In this document: piece by piece, positions 51,842 through 61,530 of the stretch
How the letters are laid out: each line of letters opens with the position of its first letter
Position numbering within the stretch: the stretch's first letter is position 1
Assembly (NCBI GenBank): GCA_963764565.1
Contig: CAVXTD010000006.1
Coordinates: 22,766 to 86,765, forward strand
Length of the DNA: 64,000 nt
Direction of reading: 5' to 3'
Origin: DATBLE01 sp963764565
Lineage (GTDB): Bacteria; Actinomycetota; Thermoleophilia; Gaiellales; Gaiellaceae
Notes under the pieces: generated by a model
Database searches by the model: none
The model's input: only the letters and a program-made list of their open reading frames with translations
What the model was told of the DNA's origin: nothing
Position numbers and translations under genes: made by a program

Positions 51842-52476
51842 CTCTCGCTCAGCGTCGCCTTCTCGATCGTGACCCTCTTCGACGGCTGGCCCGTGTTCGG
51901 ATCGGCGTCGAGCTTCCCGATCTTCTCGACCACGTCGAGGCCGCTCGTTACCTTGCCGAGCACCGCGTAGTCGGGCGTCAGGCTGGCAGCGTCCGGCCCC
52001 GTGACGACGAAGAACTGGCTGCCGGCCGTTCCTGGAGGCTCCGCAGCGGTCTTCGCCATCGCGACGACGCCCTCCGTGTACTTCGTGTTCGCCGGCGGCG
52101 CGTCGACCGTCGTGTAGCCGGGGCCGCCGGTCCCGTCGCCGTTCGGGTCACCGCCCTGGATGACGAAGTTGGGGACGATCCGATGAAACGTCAGCCCGTC
52201 GAAGAAGCCCTTCCGTACGAGCGAGGCGAACGACGCGGTCGTGTTCGGCGAGTCCTTTACGTCGAGATCGAACGAGAACGAGCCCTCGCTCGTCTTCAAG
52301 GTGACCTCGTAGGTCTTCGAGGCGTCGAGGGCAACGCGCCCACTTGCGGACGCCGCGGACGTATCGGTCGTCGTCGCGCCGCTCCCGCTTCCGTTCTTGC
52401 TTCCACCCCCGCAGCCGGCGAGCAGGACGGCCGCCGCGAATGCGAGGATCGGCAGGATGCGGCTGAGGCTCGGCAT
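51838..52476 (-). CDS. lipoprotein cyclophilin-type peptidyl-prolyl isomerase
   Basis: 212 residues. Lipobox LAFAAAVLLAGCGGGSKNGS, a Ser/Thr linker, then cyclophilin: FASLVRKGFFDGLTFHRIVP, NFVIQGGDPNGDGTGGPGYT and GSQFFVVTGPDAASLTPDYA. Exported foldase. ATG 52476 is preferred because it gives the signal; the first 20 bases overlap the divergent truA. Confidence 0.9.
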   Translation of the reverse strand: MPSLSRILPILAFAAAVLLAGCGGGSKNGSGSGATTTDTSAASASGRVALDASKTYEVTLKTSEGSFSFDLDVKDSPNTTASFASLVRKGFFDGLTFHRIVPNFVIQGGDPNGDGTGGPGYTTVDAPPANTKYTEGVVAMAKTAAEPPGTAGSQFFVVTGPDAASLTPDYAVLGKVTSGLDVVEKIGKLDADPNTGQPSKRVTIEKATLSES

Positions 52477-53179
52477 CGAGTACGACGGTACCGACTTTTC
52501 CGGCTGGGCGGCGCAGCCGGGGCTTCGCACCGTCGAGGGAACGCTGCGAGACGCACTCGGCGGTCTCTACGCGAGCGTCGAGAACCTGGCCGTGGCGGGT
52601 CGGACCGACGCCGGCGTCCACGCGCTCGGGCAGGTCGCGAGCGTCGACGTCAAGGGTGGGCCACCTCCCGAGAACGCCACCGAGGCGATCGGCGCGACGC
52701 TTCCGGACGATCTCGGCGTGACCGCCGTCGACCGTGTGGCCGACGATTTCGACGCGCGTCTGGCAGCCCGCTCGCGCACGTACCGGTACCGGATCTGGCG
52801 CCGTCGAACGCCGTCGCCCTTCGAGCACCGCCGGAGCTGGTGGTTCCCCCGCCCGATCGACGAGGATCGTCTTGCCGACTCGGCCGACCTGTTGCTCGGC
52901 GAACACGACTTCCGGGCGTTCACTCCGACCGAGACCCAACACGTCGTCTTCGTTCGGGAGATCCATGCGGCCGCCTGGCACCGCCGCGGCGACGCGCTCG
53001 AGCTCGAGATCACCGCGGACAGCTTTCTCCGGCACATGGTGCGCACGCTCGTCGGGACGATGATCGAGAAGAGCCCGAAGGAGATCGGCAAGCTGCTTCA
53101 GGGCCGGCCGCGCTCGGAGGCGGGCTCGACGGCGCCGCCACGGGGGCTCTACCTCGTCAGCGTCGAGTACGCGGACTAG
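52457..53179 (+). CDS. truA: tRNA pseudouridine(38-40) synthase
   Basis: 240 residues. RLRLGIEYDGTDFSGWAAQP; catalytic Asp in ENLAVAGRTDAGVHALGQVA; SRTYRYRIWRRRTPSPFEHR; ADSFLRHMVRTLVGTMIEKS. In many actinobacteria rplM-rpsI follow; they are not here. Confidence 0.95.
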   Translation: MRLRLGIEYDGTDFSGWAAQPGLRTVEGTLRDALGGLYASVENLAVAGRTDAGVHALGQVASVDVKGGPPPENATEAIGATLPDDLGVTAVDRVADDFDARLAARSRTYRYRIWRRRTPSPFEHRRSWWFPRPIDEDRLADSADLLLGEHDFRAFTPTETQHVVFVREIHAAAWHRRGDALELEITADSFLRHMVRTLVGTMIEKSPKEIGKLLQGRPRSEAGSTAPPRGLYLVSVEYAD

Positions 53180-53988
53180 AACGAGCGCCAGCGCTCGCGG
53201 CTGAGGAAGAACCCGTGACCGGCGCGGTTCGTGCAGGTCAGGCCCTTTGTCTGCGACCTGCACGAGATCCCGCCGCCCGACCAGCTCCTGCCATAGGCCA
53301 GCACGCCGGCCGAGGCCTCGGACACGAACGGTCCCGGATCGCCGGCGCAACTGGCGGGCACCGGCCGGCCGGCCGCCGTCAAGCTGACCCGCTTGTCCGT
53401 CGGGTCGCCGGCGTCGCAATGGACACGGCCGCGGAGGAGGCTTCAGGCCGCTCTTGATCCCGCACTCGACCGACCCTGCGCCGCCGGAGTCGATGCCCCA
53501 GCCGCAGACGATGTTCCCCGACGGTGTCTTGAAGGCGCCGTACCTCGGAGCCGCCTTCCTGAACGCGTACGAGCGCTGCTTGCTGAGGAAGAAGCCGTAG
53601 CCGCGCGGGTTCGTGCAGCGCAGGCCGGTCGCTCTTCGACGTGCAGCTGAACCCTCCGCCGCGTCCAGGTCGTCCCGTACGCGAGCACCTTCGCCTTCGG
53701 GTCGTAGATCGTGTCGCTGATGCAGAGGACGCGCGCAGGGCCGGTCCGGCGCATCGAGTAGCCCTCGCCCCAGGCGGCGTCGCCACAGGTCTTGGGGCGG
53801 GTCGGCAGCGGGCGGACCTTCGTCCGGATCTCGCAGCGCAGGTCGATCGGCGCGAAGTCGTAGTGCTCGTACGCGCAGAAGATGTTCCCCGAGGGCATGC
53901 GGAACGTGTCGGCCCCACTTGCGGCGGACGCACTGCCCGCGGTCAGGAGGAGCGCCGTGGCGGTCAGAACGATTCCGGTTCGAACCAT
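53176..53988 (-). pseudogene. secreted protein with two DUF6636-type domains, three frameshifts
   Basis: Start ATG 53988 with signal VLTATALLLTAGSASAASGA. Domain 1: FRMPSGNIFCAYEHYDFAPI and VLAYGTTW...GFSCTSK. Domain 2: FKTPSGNIVCGWGIDSGGAG and LAYGRSWSGGGISCRSQTKG, with CTNRAGHGFFLSRERW. Shifts near 53655, 53627 and 53420 each need one base removed. The conserved motifs on both sides of every shift are undamaged, so decay is recent or the sequence has indels. Cysteine-rich exported domain of unknown role. Confidence 0.65.
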
Positions 53989-54024
53989 CGGAATGGATGG
54001 TACGCCGCCGTTAGCATCAGGCAC

Positions 54025-54660
54025 GTGCGATTCTCGGTAGTGCTCTTCGACCTCGACGGCACGATCGTCGACTCCGGCTGGATGATCCTGGCGTCGTTTA
54101 GGCATGCAACGCAGACGATTCTCGGCCGCGAGATCCCCGACGACGTGCTGATGGCCAAGGTCGGCAGCGGCCACCTGGTCGAGCAGATGGCCGACTTCGA
54201 CCCCGACAAGGCCGATGAGCTCGCGCACGCCTACCGGCAGTTCTACGCCCCGCTCCACTCCGAGCTCGAGGCGTTCCCCGGGATGCTCGATCTCCTCCAG
54301 CAGCTCGACGGCGAGGGCCGCCGCCTCGGGATCGTCAGCGCCAAGCGCGGCGACATCGTCCAGCTCGCGTTCGACGCGCTCGGCTTCGGCGATCTGATGG
54401 ACGTCGTCGTCGGCTCGGACGAGGCTCCTCGCGGCAAGCCGCACCCCGATCAGATCCTCGTCGCCCTCGAGCGGCTCGGCGCCGATCCGGACGACACCGC
54501 CTACGTCGGCGACGCCCCGTTCGACATCGCGGCCGCGAAGGCTGCCGGCGTCCACGCGATCGGTGTCACCTGGGGCGGGATCCACAGCCGGGAGCGGATG
54601 GAGGAAGAGGGCCCGGACGCGGTCGTCGACACGTCCGACGAGCTCTATGACGTCCTCTAG
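54025..54660 (+). CDS. HAD-family phosphatase (phosphoglycolate phosphatase-like)
   Basis: 211 residues, GTG start. Motif I VVLFDLDGTIVDSGW, motif II region LGIVSAKRGD, motif III/IV GKPHPDQILVALERLGADPD and AYVGDAPFDIAAAKAAGVHA. Hydrolyses a small phosphate ester; substrate unknown. Overlaps ligA by 14 bases. Confidence 0.9.
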   Translation: MRFSVVLFDLDGTIVDSGWMILASFRHATQTILGREIPDDVLMAKVGSGHLVEQMADFDPDKADELAHAYRQFYAPLHSELEAFPGMLDLLQQLDGEGRRLGIVSAKRGDIVQLAFDALGFGDLMDVVVGSDEAPRGKPHPDQILVALERLGADPDDTAYVGDAPFDIAAAKAAGVHAIGVTWGGIHSRERMEEEGPDAVVDTSDELYDVL

Positions 54661-56677
54661 GCGGCCGTCACCGCCGGCCGCGAACCCTGTAGCCGGGCGC
54701 GCAGCCGAGCTCCGCGAGCTGCTCAACCGCTACCTGTACGAGTACCACGTGCTCGACGCGCCGACGGTCTCGGACGCGGAGTACGACCTCCTCTACGACG
54801 AGCTGGCCGACCTGGAGCTGGCGCACCCGGAGCTCGTCACGCCCGACTCGCCGACGCAGAGGGTCGGCGCAATTGCGTCGGACCGATTCCAAAAGGTTCA
54901 GCACCTCGAGCCGATGGGCTCGCTGGAGAAGGTGACCACCGGCGAGGCGCTGCTGAAGTGGGCCGAGGACGTACGCAAGCGGCTTGGCAGCGACGAGCCG
55001 GTCGCGTACGTGATCGAGCCGAAGATCGACGGGCTCGCGGTCAACCTCACGTATGAGAACGGGCTCTTCGTCCGCGGGGCGACCCGCGGCGACGGCGTCC
55101 AGGGCGAGGACGTGACGGCGAACCTCCGAACGATCCCCGCGATCCCGCTCCGCCTGCGTGGGGGGGATCCACCGCCCGTGGTCGAGGTTCGCGGCGAGGT
55201 CTACCTGCCGCTCTCGGGCTTCCACGAGCTGAACGAGCGTCTTGCCGGAACGGGCCAGAAGCTCGCACCCAACCCGCGCAATGCGGCGGCCGGCTCGCTT
55301 CGGCAGAAGAACTCGGCGATCACGGCGGACCGGCCGCTCTCAACCTGGATCTACGGCACGGGGCTGGTCGAGGGCGTCGACTTCGGCAGTCAGTTCGAGC
55401 TGCTCGCCTGGTTGCGCGAGCGCGGGTTCCGGACCAACCCGCACGCTGAGCGCCTCGAGACGATCGAGGAAGTGGCGGCGGCATGCGTCGAGTGGGAGAC
55501 TCGCCGGGCCGAGCTCGACTACGAGATCGACGGGATAGTGGTCAAGGTCGACTCGCTCGACCAGCAGCGCCGGCTCGGCGCACTCCACCAGCGACCCCGC
55601 TGGTCGCGCGCCTTCAAGTGGGCGCCGATGACGGCGACGACGAAGCTGCTCGAGATCCGGATCCGGGTTGGCCGCACGGGTGCGCTCAACCCGTGGGCGG
55701 TGCTCGAGCCGGTCGAGGTCGGCGGCGTGACCGTGTCCCGCGCCACGCTCCACAACGAGGAGGACATCAACCGCAAGCAGATCCGCGAGGGCGACCTGGT
55801 CGTCGTGCAGCGCGCCGGCGATGTCATCCCGCAGATCGTCGGGCCCGCCGGCCCGCACCGGCCCGGGACAAAGGAGTTCCGGATGCCGAAGCGCTGCCCG
55901 CTCTGCGGAGTCGACGTCGTGAAGCCCGAAGGCGAGGTGAAGCACATGTGCCCGAACCGGGCCTGCCCCTCGCGCGGGCTGGAGACGCTGATCAGCTGGG
56001 TCCAGGGCGCTTCGGACATCGAAGGCGTCGGCGAGCAGACGATCCGTCTGCTCTGGGACCGAGGGCTCGTTCGCTCGCTGCCCGATCTCTACCGCCTGAC
56101 GAAGGAGCAGCTGCTCGAGCTCGAGGGGTTCGCCGAGATCTCGGCCTCCGCCGCGATCAAGGCGATCGAGGCGTCGAAACAGGTGCCGTTCTCGCGGGTG
56201 CTACTCGGACTGAACATCCCCAAGGTCGGCTGGGTGCTCGCGCAGAACCTGGCCAGACACGTCGGCAGCGTCGACCGCCTGCTCACGGCGACGCAGGAGG
56301 AGCTCGAGGCAGTGGAGGGATTCGGGCCGGACCGGGCCGAGCTGGTCGTCGAGTGGTTCGCCGACGAGCAGAACCGTGCCCTCGTTCAGGAGCTACGCGA
56401 GCTCGGGCTGCGGTTCGAGACCGGCGAGGATGACCGCCCCGTCGAGGGGCCGCTGACCGGGCGCACCTACGTGGTGACGGGGACGCTCGAGTCGATGTCT
56501 CGCGAGGAGGCGACCGCGGCGCTGGAGGCGCGCGGCGCGAAGGTGACCGGTTCCGTCTCGAAGAAGACGACCGCCCTCGTCGCCGGCGAGGAGCCGGGGA
56601 CATCCAAGCTGGCGAAGGCACAGCGCGAGGGCGTGCCGCTGCTCAGCGAGGCCGACTTCCTGGCGCTACTGGGCTAG
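54647..56677 (+). CDS. ligA: NAD-dependent DNA ligase
   Basis: 676 residues. Adenylation site VIEPKIDGLAVNLTYENGLF (Lys ~126), OB fold, four-Cys zinc finger CPLCGVDV...CPNRACPSRG, helix-hairpin-helix repeats (IEGVGEQTIRLLWDRGLVRS) and C-terminal BRCT (GRTYVVTGTLESMSREEATA). Seals nicks in replication and repair; near polA. Confidence 0.97.
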   Translation: MTSSRRPSPPAANPVAGRAAELRELLNRYLYEYHVLDAPTVSDAEYDLLYDELADLELAHPELVTPDSPTQRVGAIASDRFQKVQHLEPMGSLEKVTTGEALLKWAEDVRKRLGSDEPVAYVIEPKIDGLAVNLTYENGLFVRGATRGDGVQGEDVTANLRTIPAIPLRLRGGDPPPVVEVRGEVYLPLSGFHELNERLAGTGQKLAPNPRNAAAGSLRQKNSAITADRPLSTWIYGTGLVEGVDFGSQFELLAWLRERGFRTNPHAERLETIEEVAAACVEWETRRAELDYEIDGIVVKVDSLDQQRRLGALHQRPRWSRAFKWAPMTATTKLLEIRIRVGRTGALNPWAVLEPVEVGGVTVSRATLHNEEDINRKQIREGDLVVVQRAGDVIPQIVGPAGPHRPGTKEFRMPKRCPLCGVDVVKPEGEVKHMCPNRACPSRGLETLISWVQGASDIEGVGEQTIRLLWDRGLVRSLPDLYRLTKEQLLELEGFAEISASAAIKAIEASKQVPFSRVLLGLNIPKVGWVLAQNLARHVGSVDRLLTATQEELEAVEGFGPDRAELVVEWFADEQNRALVQELRELGLRFETGEDDRPVEGPLTGRTYVVTGTLESMSREEATAALEARGAKVTGSVSKKTTALVAGEEPGTSKLAKAQREGVPLLSEADFLALLG

Positions 56678-57104
56678 CACGCTCGCGAACCGGTCCTGTG
56701 CGGCGCGCGCGGCGTATCCGGAAAGCCTGCTGCCGTTCTGGAGGATCGCAAATGCGTACCGCTCGCGGACGAAGCCGCTGAGCGCGGAGACCGTATCCAG
56801 CGTACCCGTCTTCGCTCGCACATTCCCGCGCGCCGGCGGTCTTGTCATCCGGTTCTCCAGCGTTCCGTCGCGCCCGGCCACAGGCAGGATTCCGAAGACG
56901 GCGGACCGAAGGTCGCGGGCGGCCCACAGCCGTTGGAGGATCGTGACGAGTGCCTTCGGAGTCATGCGATCGAACGGCGACAGGCCAGAGCGCAGCGTGC
57001 AATCGGCTGCGGAGGGAGTCTGCAGTAGCGCCCGCGGGCGAAGCCAGCAACGCGAGCGCCGCCGCGAAAGCACAAGCGGAGCGGACGACGACCGTTGGTC
57101 TCAT
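56666..57104 (-). pseudogene. D-alanyl-D-alanine carboxypeptidase (PBP4-type), internally deleted
   Basis: Start ATG 57104 with signal ACAFAAALALLASPAGATA. Almost at once the other frame takes over with SGLSPFDRMTPKALVTILQR, GILPVAGRDGTLENRMTRPP and NVRAKTGTLDTVSALSGFVR. The KTG box is present, but the whole region with SxxK and SxN (several hundred residues) is gone, and a +1 shift joins the pieces. Non-functional remnant. Convergent overlap with ligA of 12 bases. Confidence 0.65.
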
Positions 57105-57177
57105 GGGCGAAACGATAGGCCGCCGCGGCCGATACGGCGGGCGCGACACGCCACCGCATGGCAGTGAGCGCGACGCT

Positions 57178-58684
57178 CTAGCCCGTACCGACCCTGACCG
57201 GAAAGTACGGCGGCGAGAGCATGAAGCCGATCCTGTGGCTTCCGCCCGCGAGTCCGCGGGCCATCTCGAGCGCGGCCGGGACGCCGTGGGTGGGGACGAA
57301 GCCGAGCTGGCGGGCGGCGACCGCGTCGCGGCAGCCGGCGACGAGCACCGCGCCGAGCCGGTCGAGCGCCGGCCGGCACGACTCCCAGTCGGCGAACGGG
57401 AGCCGGGGATGGCAGGTGCGCCCGCCGCGATACCCCTCGATTGCGCGCGGGTGGGAGGCGGCCGCGCGCTCGGCCTCGGCGAGCGTGGCGGTCTCCCGGC
57501 CGGTTCGCACGGCGTTGAAGAACGCGCGGTACGGCTGCTGCGTAGGGTGGGAGAAGCGGCGGCGGAGCGGGCTGACGAGGATCGCCGTCCCGCCGTCGCG
57601 CACCGGAAACGCGTCGCGCCAGAGGCGGAGCGCGTAGCCGAGGCCGAGCGAGGCGGCGATCAAGGCGTTTGGCCGCTCGCGTGGGATGAACGGCGTCGTC
57701 CGCGGGATCCCGATACAGATCGCGTCGAGCGGTTCCGCCAGCACGGCCGATTCGGTGTCGACGCTGCGGACGAGTGCCTCGGCATGAGCCACGGACGGCA
57801 GCCCGGCGAAGACCGCCGAGGCGGTGATCTCCAGCCGGAGTGACGACAGGATGCGCGCGCGGAGCGGGCCGGGGACGAAGCCGAACGTCCGTGCAAGCCG
57901 GGAGCCTGCAATCCGCTCGACCGCCTCCGGCTCGTAGGGGTAGCCGCGCAGCGCTCCCGATAGGCGGGGCAGGTCGAGTATGAGCGACGCGCCGATCAGG
58001 GGGACGCGCGTCGCAAGCGCCCGTTCGACCGCGAGCGCCAGATCCCAGCCGGGGGCGGTGTGCGTCTCGAGGAGAGATTCGGCCGCCGCGCCTCGGGCAG
58101 TCTCCGCGCCCCCTGCTCCGAGGAGCGTGGCCGGCCCACCGTGGAGCACCGTCTCGGCGGCGGTCACCGTCACAACCGCGTCCGTCTCGACGAGTGCTCG
58201 ATGAACACGAAGCGGAACCTCCCCATAGCTTCCGACCTCGATCAGACTCGGGGTCCTCGACGTCGTGCACGTCGAGCTTGCCGCGGAAGCGAAGCGCAAA
58301 CTCGGGGGTGACGAGGCTCTCGACCGCGCGCCGGCCGGGACGGCGCGCCAGGCCCGCTGCCACGAGCAGGGTCTGCCGCGCGGTCGGGACGCCGATCCGC
58401 TCGAGCTCGGCGGAGGCGGCGACGAGCGCCGCCTGCCGGGGGTCGCGAGCTGTGCCCGGGATAGGCAGGGCGGGTGGCTCGACGAGGATCGTCGCGCGAC
58501 CGCCGCGCGGTACGAGCGCCTCGAGCGGCTCCCCGGCGAGCGGGAAGCGGAGCGCGTCGCGGACCGCTGCCCCGACGTCCGCGATCGGCTCCTCCGCGGG
58601 CGGGGGCGGGGCGATGACCACGGCGTCCTCACCGGCGTCGACGACCAGGAGCCGCGAGCTGTAGAGGAGCGGAACGCGCCTCAC
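57178..58684 (-). pseudogene. LarA-like (DUF2088) nickel-dependent racemase-family protein, one frameshift
   Basis: About 500 residues if corrected, GTG start at 58684. N-part: ALRFPLAGEPLEALVPRGGR and IGVPTARQTLLVAAGLARRP, KLDVHDVEDPES. After one shift near 58243 (CCCC run): IEVGSYGEVPLRVHRALVET then DAVVTVTAAETVLHGGPATL. The order matches LarA N-domains. C-part LGFVPTHGVPAALEMARGLA. Upstream of divergent polA. Could be functional if the shift is an artefact. Confidence 0.6.
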
Positions 58685-58745
58685 GTCCGCGCCCCACGAA
58701 CGTGAGGAAGCCCCATCATCGCGCCCGGACGATAGCGTTGCGGCT

Positions 58746-61316
58746 GTGTCCCCGAAAACGCTGACCGGGGCCGAGCTCGAACTGGACGACGCGCCTGCGC
58801 GCGAAAGTGAGCTCTTTCTCGTCGACGGCAACAACCTCGCCTACCGCGCCTTCTTCGCGCTTCCCGAGGAACTGGCGACGAGCGAGGGCTTCCCCACGGG
58901 CGCTCTACTCGGCTTTACGAACATGCTCTTCAAGCTGCTCTCCGACTACCGGCCGAAAGGGGTCGCCGTCGCCTGGGACACGCGGCCGGTGCACCGGACG
59001 GAACTGTCTGAGGCCTACAAGGAGGGGCGGCGGCCGATGCCCGATCTCCTGCGCGAGCAGTTCCCGCACTTTCGGCCGATCGTCGAGGCGTTCGGCTACC
59101 GCAACCTCGAGTTCGAGGGCTGGGAGGCCGACGACGTGATCGCCACGCTGGCCACCCGCGCCGATGCTGCCGGGATTCGCACGTGCGTCGTCTCCACCGA
59201 CCGCGACGCCTTCCAGCTGGTCACGCCGAACGTGTGCCTGATGATGACCCCGCGCGGCGTCGCCGACGTCAACGTCTACACGCCGGATCGGGTCGAGGCC
59301 CGCGTGGGGATCGCTCCGGAAAAGGTCCCCGACTTCATCGGCCTGAAGGGCGACCCCTCCGACAACATCGCGGGCGTCCCCGGAATCGGTGACAAGACTG
59401 CCTCGCAGCTGATCGCCAGGTACGGCTCGCTCGAGGCGGTGCTCGAGCACGTGGATGAGCTCACGCCCGCGCGGGCGAAGGCGATCCGGGAGCACGGCGA
59501 GCAGGCGCTCCAGTCGAAGGAGCTCGCGACGATGCGGCGCGACCTCGACATCGACTGCGACCCCGCCACCCTCGTGCTGAGCCCGCCAGACCGATCCCAG
59601 TTGACCGAGATGTTCCGCCGCTTCGAGTTCCGGGGGCTGCTCCAGCGCGTCGACCTTCTCGACGAGGCCCTCCCCGCCGCGGCCCCCCGCGAGGTCAAGG
59701 GAGAGGCGATGCCGTGGCGCCTCTCCGAGCCAAGTAACACAGTGTTACAAGGTTCGGCGGTGGGGTTTGCGGAGGACGAGAACCGCGTGGCAATCGCAAC
59801 CGGCGACGAGGTCGTCCTCGGTTCGAGGCCTAGTAACACTGTGTTACAAGGGCTGAGGGTCGCGGCGCACGACGCCAAGGCGCAGCGCGTCCGGCCCGTC
59901 GACGACACGCTCCTCGCCGCCTATCTGATCGAGCCGGGTCGGTCGTCGTACGAGCTCGACGACCTCGCGACCGAGTACGGCGTCGACGTTCGACCGGAGC
60001 CGGAGACGGACGAGGAGACGGCCGCGCTCGTCCGGCGCGCGGCACTGCCACTCCGGCTCGCTGCGCCGATGCGCGCGCGCCTTGCCGAGCGTGGCAACCT
60101 CGAGCTGTACGAGACGATCGAGCTGCCGCTGACCGAAGTGCTGGCCGACATGGAGGACGCGGGCGTCCGGATCGACACCTACCGGATGGGCGAGATCACC
60201 GCCCGGCTCGCCGATCGGGTCGAGGAGCTCGAGTCGAAGGCCTACGAGCTCGCAGGCGAGGAGTTCCTGCTCGGTTCCACCCAGCAGGTGGCGCGGATTC
60301 TGTTCGAGAAGCTTGGCCTGACGCCGGGCCGCAAGGGCAAGACGGGGTACTCGACCGACACACGTGTGCTGCGGACGATTCGCGGCGAGCACGAGCTCGT
60401 CGGTGTGCTCGAGGAGTGGCGTGAGTTGACGAAGCTGCTGAACACGTACCTCGTCCCGCTGCCGGCGCTGCTCGGCGAGGACGGGCGTCTGCATACGACC
60501 TTCAATCAGGCGGTCGCCGCCACCGGCCGGCTGTCGACGTCGAACCCGAACCTCCAGGCGATCCCGATCCGCACAGACCTCGGCCGGGAGATCCGCTCGG
60601 CCTTCGTCTCCGAGGCGGGCCGCAAACTGATCTCGGCCGACTACTCGCAGATCGAGCTGCGGATCCTGGCGCACGTCTCCGGCGAGCCGAAGCTGCGCGA
60701 CGCGTTCGAGCGCGGGGAGGACATCCACACCGCGACCGCGGCGGAGGTGCTCGGCAAGGAGCCTGCCACGCTGACCAAGGGCGAGCGCGCGGTCGCGAAG
60801 ATGATCAACTTCGGGATCATCTACGGGATCTCCGCCTTCGGGCTCTCGGAGAACCTGGAGATCCCGCGCGAGCAGGCCCAGGAGTACATCGACGCGTACC
60901 TGGCGCGCTTCCCACACGTCCAGGACTTCATCGCGCGCACGATCGAAGAGGCGGCACGCGACGGCTACGTCACGTCGCTGCTCGGCCGCCGGCGGCCCGT
61001 CCCGGAGATCCGCGCGTCGAGCCGGCAGACGCGCTCGCTCGGCGAGCGGCTCGCGGTCAACTTCGTCATGCAGGGCTCGAATGCGGACATCATCAAGGTG
61101 GCGATGATCCGCATCCACGCGCGGCTGCGCGACGAGGGGCGCAGCGCGCGGCTCGTCCTCCAGGTGCACGACGAGCTGCTACTGGAGGCGCCGGAGGCCG
61201 AAGCGTCAGCGGTGCGCGAGCTCGTCCGCGCAGAGATGTGCGGAGCGTACGAGCTCGATCCGCCGCTCACGGTCGACGTCGGCCTTGGCGCCGACTGGGC
61301 CGACGCCAAGGCCTGA
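58746..61316 (+). CDS. polA: DNA polymerase I
   Basis: 856 residues, GTG start. 5'-nuclease domain (1-~310): LFLVDGNNLAYRAFFALPEE, ADDVIATLATRA, FIGLKGDPSDNIAGVPGIGD. The 3'-5' exonuclease region (~310-460) is short and lacks visible DxE-type catalytic residues. It contains two copies of SNTVLQG (330-336, 363-369) encoded by palindromes. Polymerase domain: motif A ISADYSQIELRILAHVSGEP, motif B KMINFGIIYGISAFGLSENL, motif C LVLQVHDELLLEAPEAEA. Replication gap-filling and repair. Confidence 0.97.
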   Translation: MSPKTLTGAELELDDAPARESELFLVDGNNLAYRAFFALPEELATSEGFPTGALLGFTNMLFKLLSDYRPKGVAVAWDTRPVHRTELSEAYKEGRRPMPDLLREQFPHFRPIVEAFGYRNLEFEGWEADDVIATLATRADAAGIRTCVVSTDRDAFQLVTPNVCLMMTPRGVADVNVYTPDRVEARVGIAPEKVPDFIGLKGDPSDNIAGVPGIGDKTASQLIARYGSLEAVLEHVDELTPARAKAIREHGEQALQSKELATMRRDLDIDCDPATLVLSPPDRSQLTEMFRRFEFRGLLQRVDLLDEALPAAAPREVKGEAMPWRLSEPSNTVLQGSAVGFAEDENRVAIATGDEVVLGSRPSNTVLQGLRVAAHDAKAQRVRPVDDTLLAAYLIEPGRSSYELDDLATEYGVDVRPEPETDEETAALVRRAALPLRLAAPMRARLAERGNLELYETIELPLTEVLADMEDAGVRIDTYRMGEITARLADRVEELESKAYELAGEEFLLGSTQQVARILFEKLGLTPGRKGKTGYSTDTRVLRTIRGEHELVGVLEEWRELTKLLNTYLVPLPALLGEDGRLHTTFNQAVAATGRLSTSNPNLQAIPIRTDLGREIRSAFVSEAGRKLISADYSQIELRILAHVSGEPKLRDAFERGEDIHTATAAEVLGKEPATLTKGERAVAKMINFGIIYGISAFGLSENLEIPREQAQEYIDAYLARFPHVQDFIARTIEEAARDGYVTSLLGRRRPVPEIRASSRQTRSLGERLAVNFVMQGSNADIIKVAMIRIHARLRDEGRSARLVLQVHDELLLEAPEAEASAVRELVRAEMCGAYELDPPLTVDVGLGADWADAKA
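59734..59847. repeat. two GTAACAC-N-GTGTTAC palindromes inside polA
   Basis: GTAACACAGTGTTAC at 59734-59748 and GTAACACTGTGTTAC at 59833-59847, 99 bases (33 codons) apart. Each is read in frame as SNTVLQG within AGTAACAC(A/T)GTGTTACAAGG. The same dyads occur at 4504-4574 outside genes. They flank the 26-residue stretch SAVGFAEDENRVAIATGDEV and VVLGSRP in the degenerate exonuclease region. Confidence 0.9.
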
Positions 61317-61512
61317 CGTTCGTCTGTCGCTACGGCTTGGGCACGATCCGGTCGGGGTCGGGACCGAAATGCCCGCTCAGGCTCGCCCGCTACACCACTG
61401 GCGACGACGAGCGTCGTCGAGGTCCCTGCGCCGAACGATCCCTACGCGTGAGACATCGGAGCTAACCGGGCCGCCTCGAAGCCGTCTAACTGGGAAGTCG
61501 CGAACACGCCGG

Positions 61513-61518
61513 TATACT
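61513..61518 (+). promoter_or_regulatory. -10 element TATACT for rpsA
   Basis: A strong TATACT preceded by GG, 12 bases before the rpsA ATG. Transcription would start about 5-7 bases from the start codon, giving a nearly leaderless mRNA. A -35 box is weak (near TGGGAA). The rest of the 214-bp gap after polA shows no gene; a leftward frame ending SGHFGPDPDRIVPKP near 61333 may be a remnant. Confidence 0.45.
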
Positions 61519-61530
61519 GACCGGCTCCTG

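Noticed and set aside
61317..61440. Leftward fragment ending SGHFGPDPDRIVPKP after polA
   Set aside because: Too short and without a recognised family; could be a remnant but cannot be supported.
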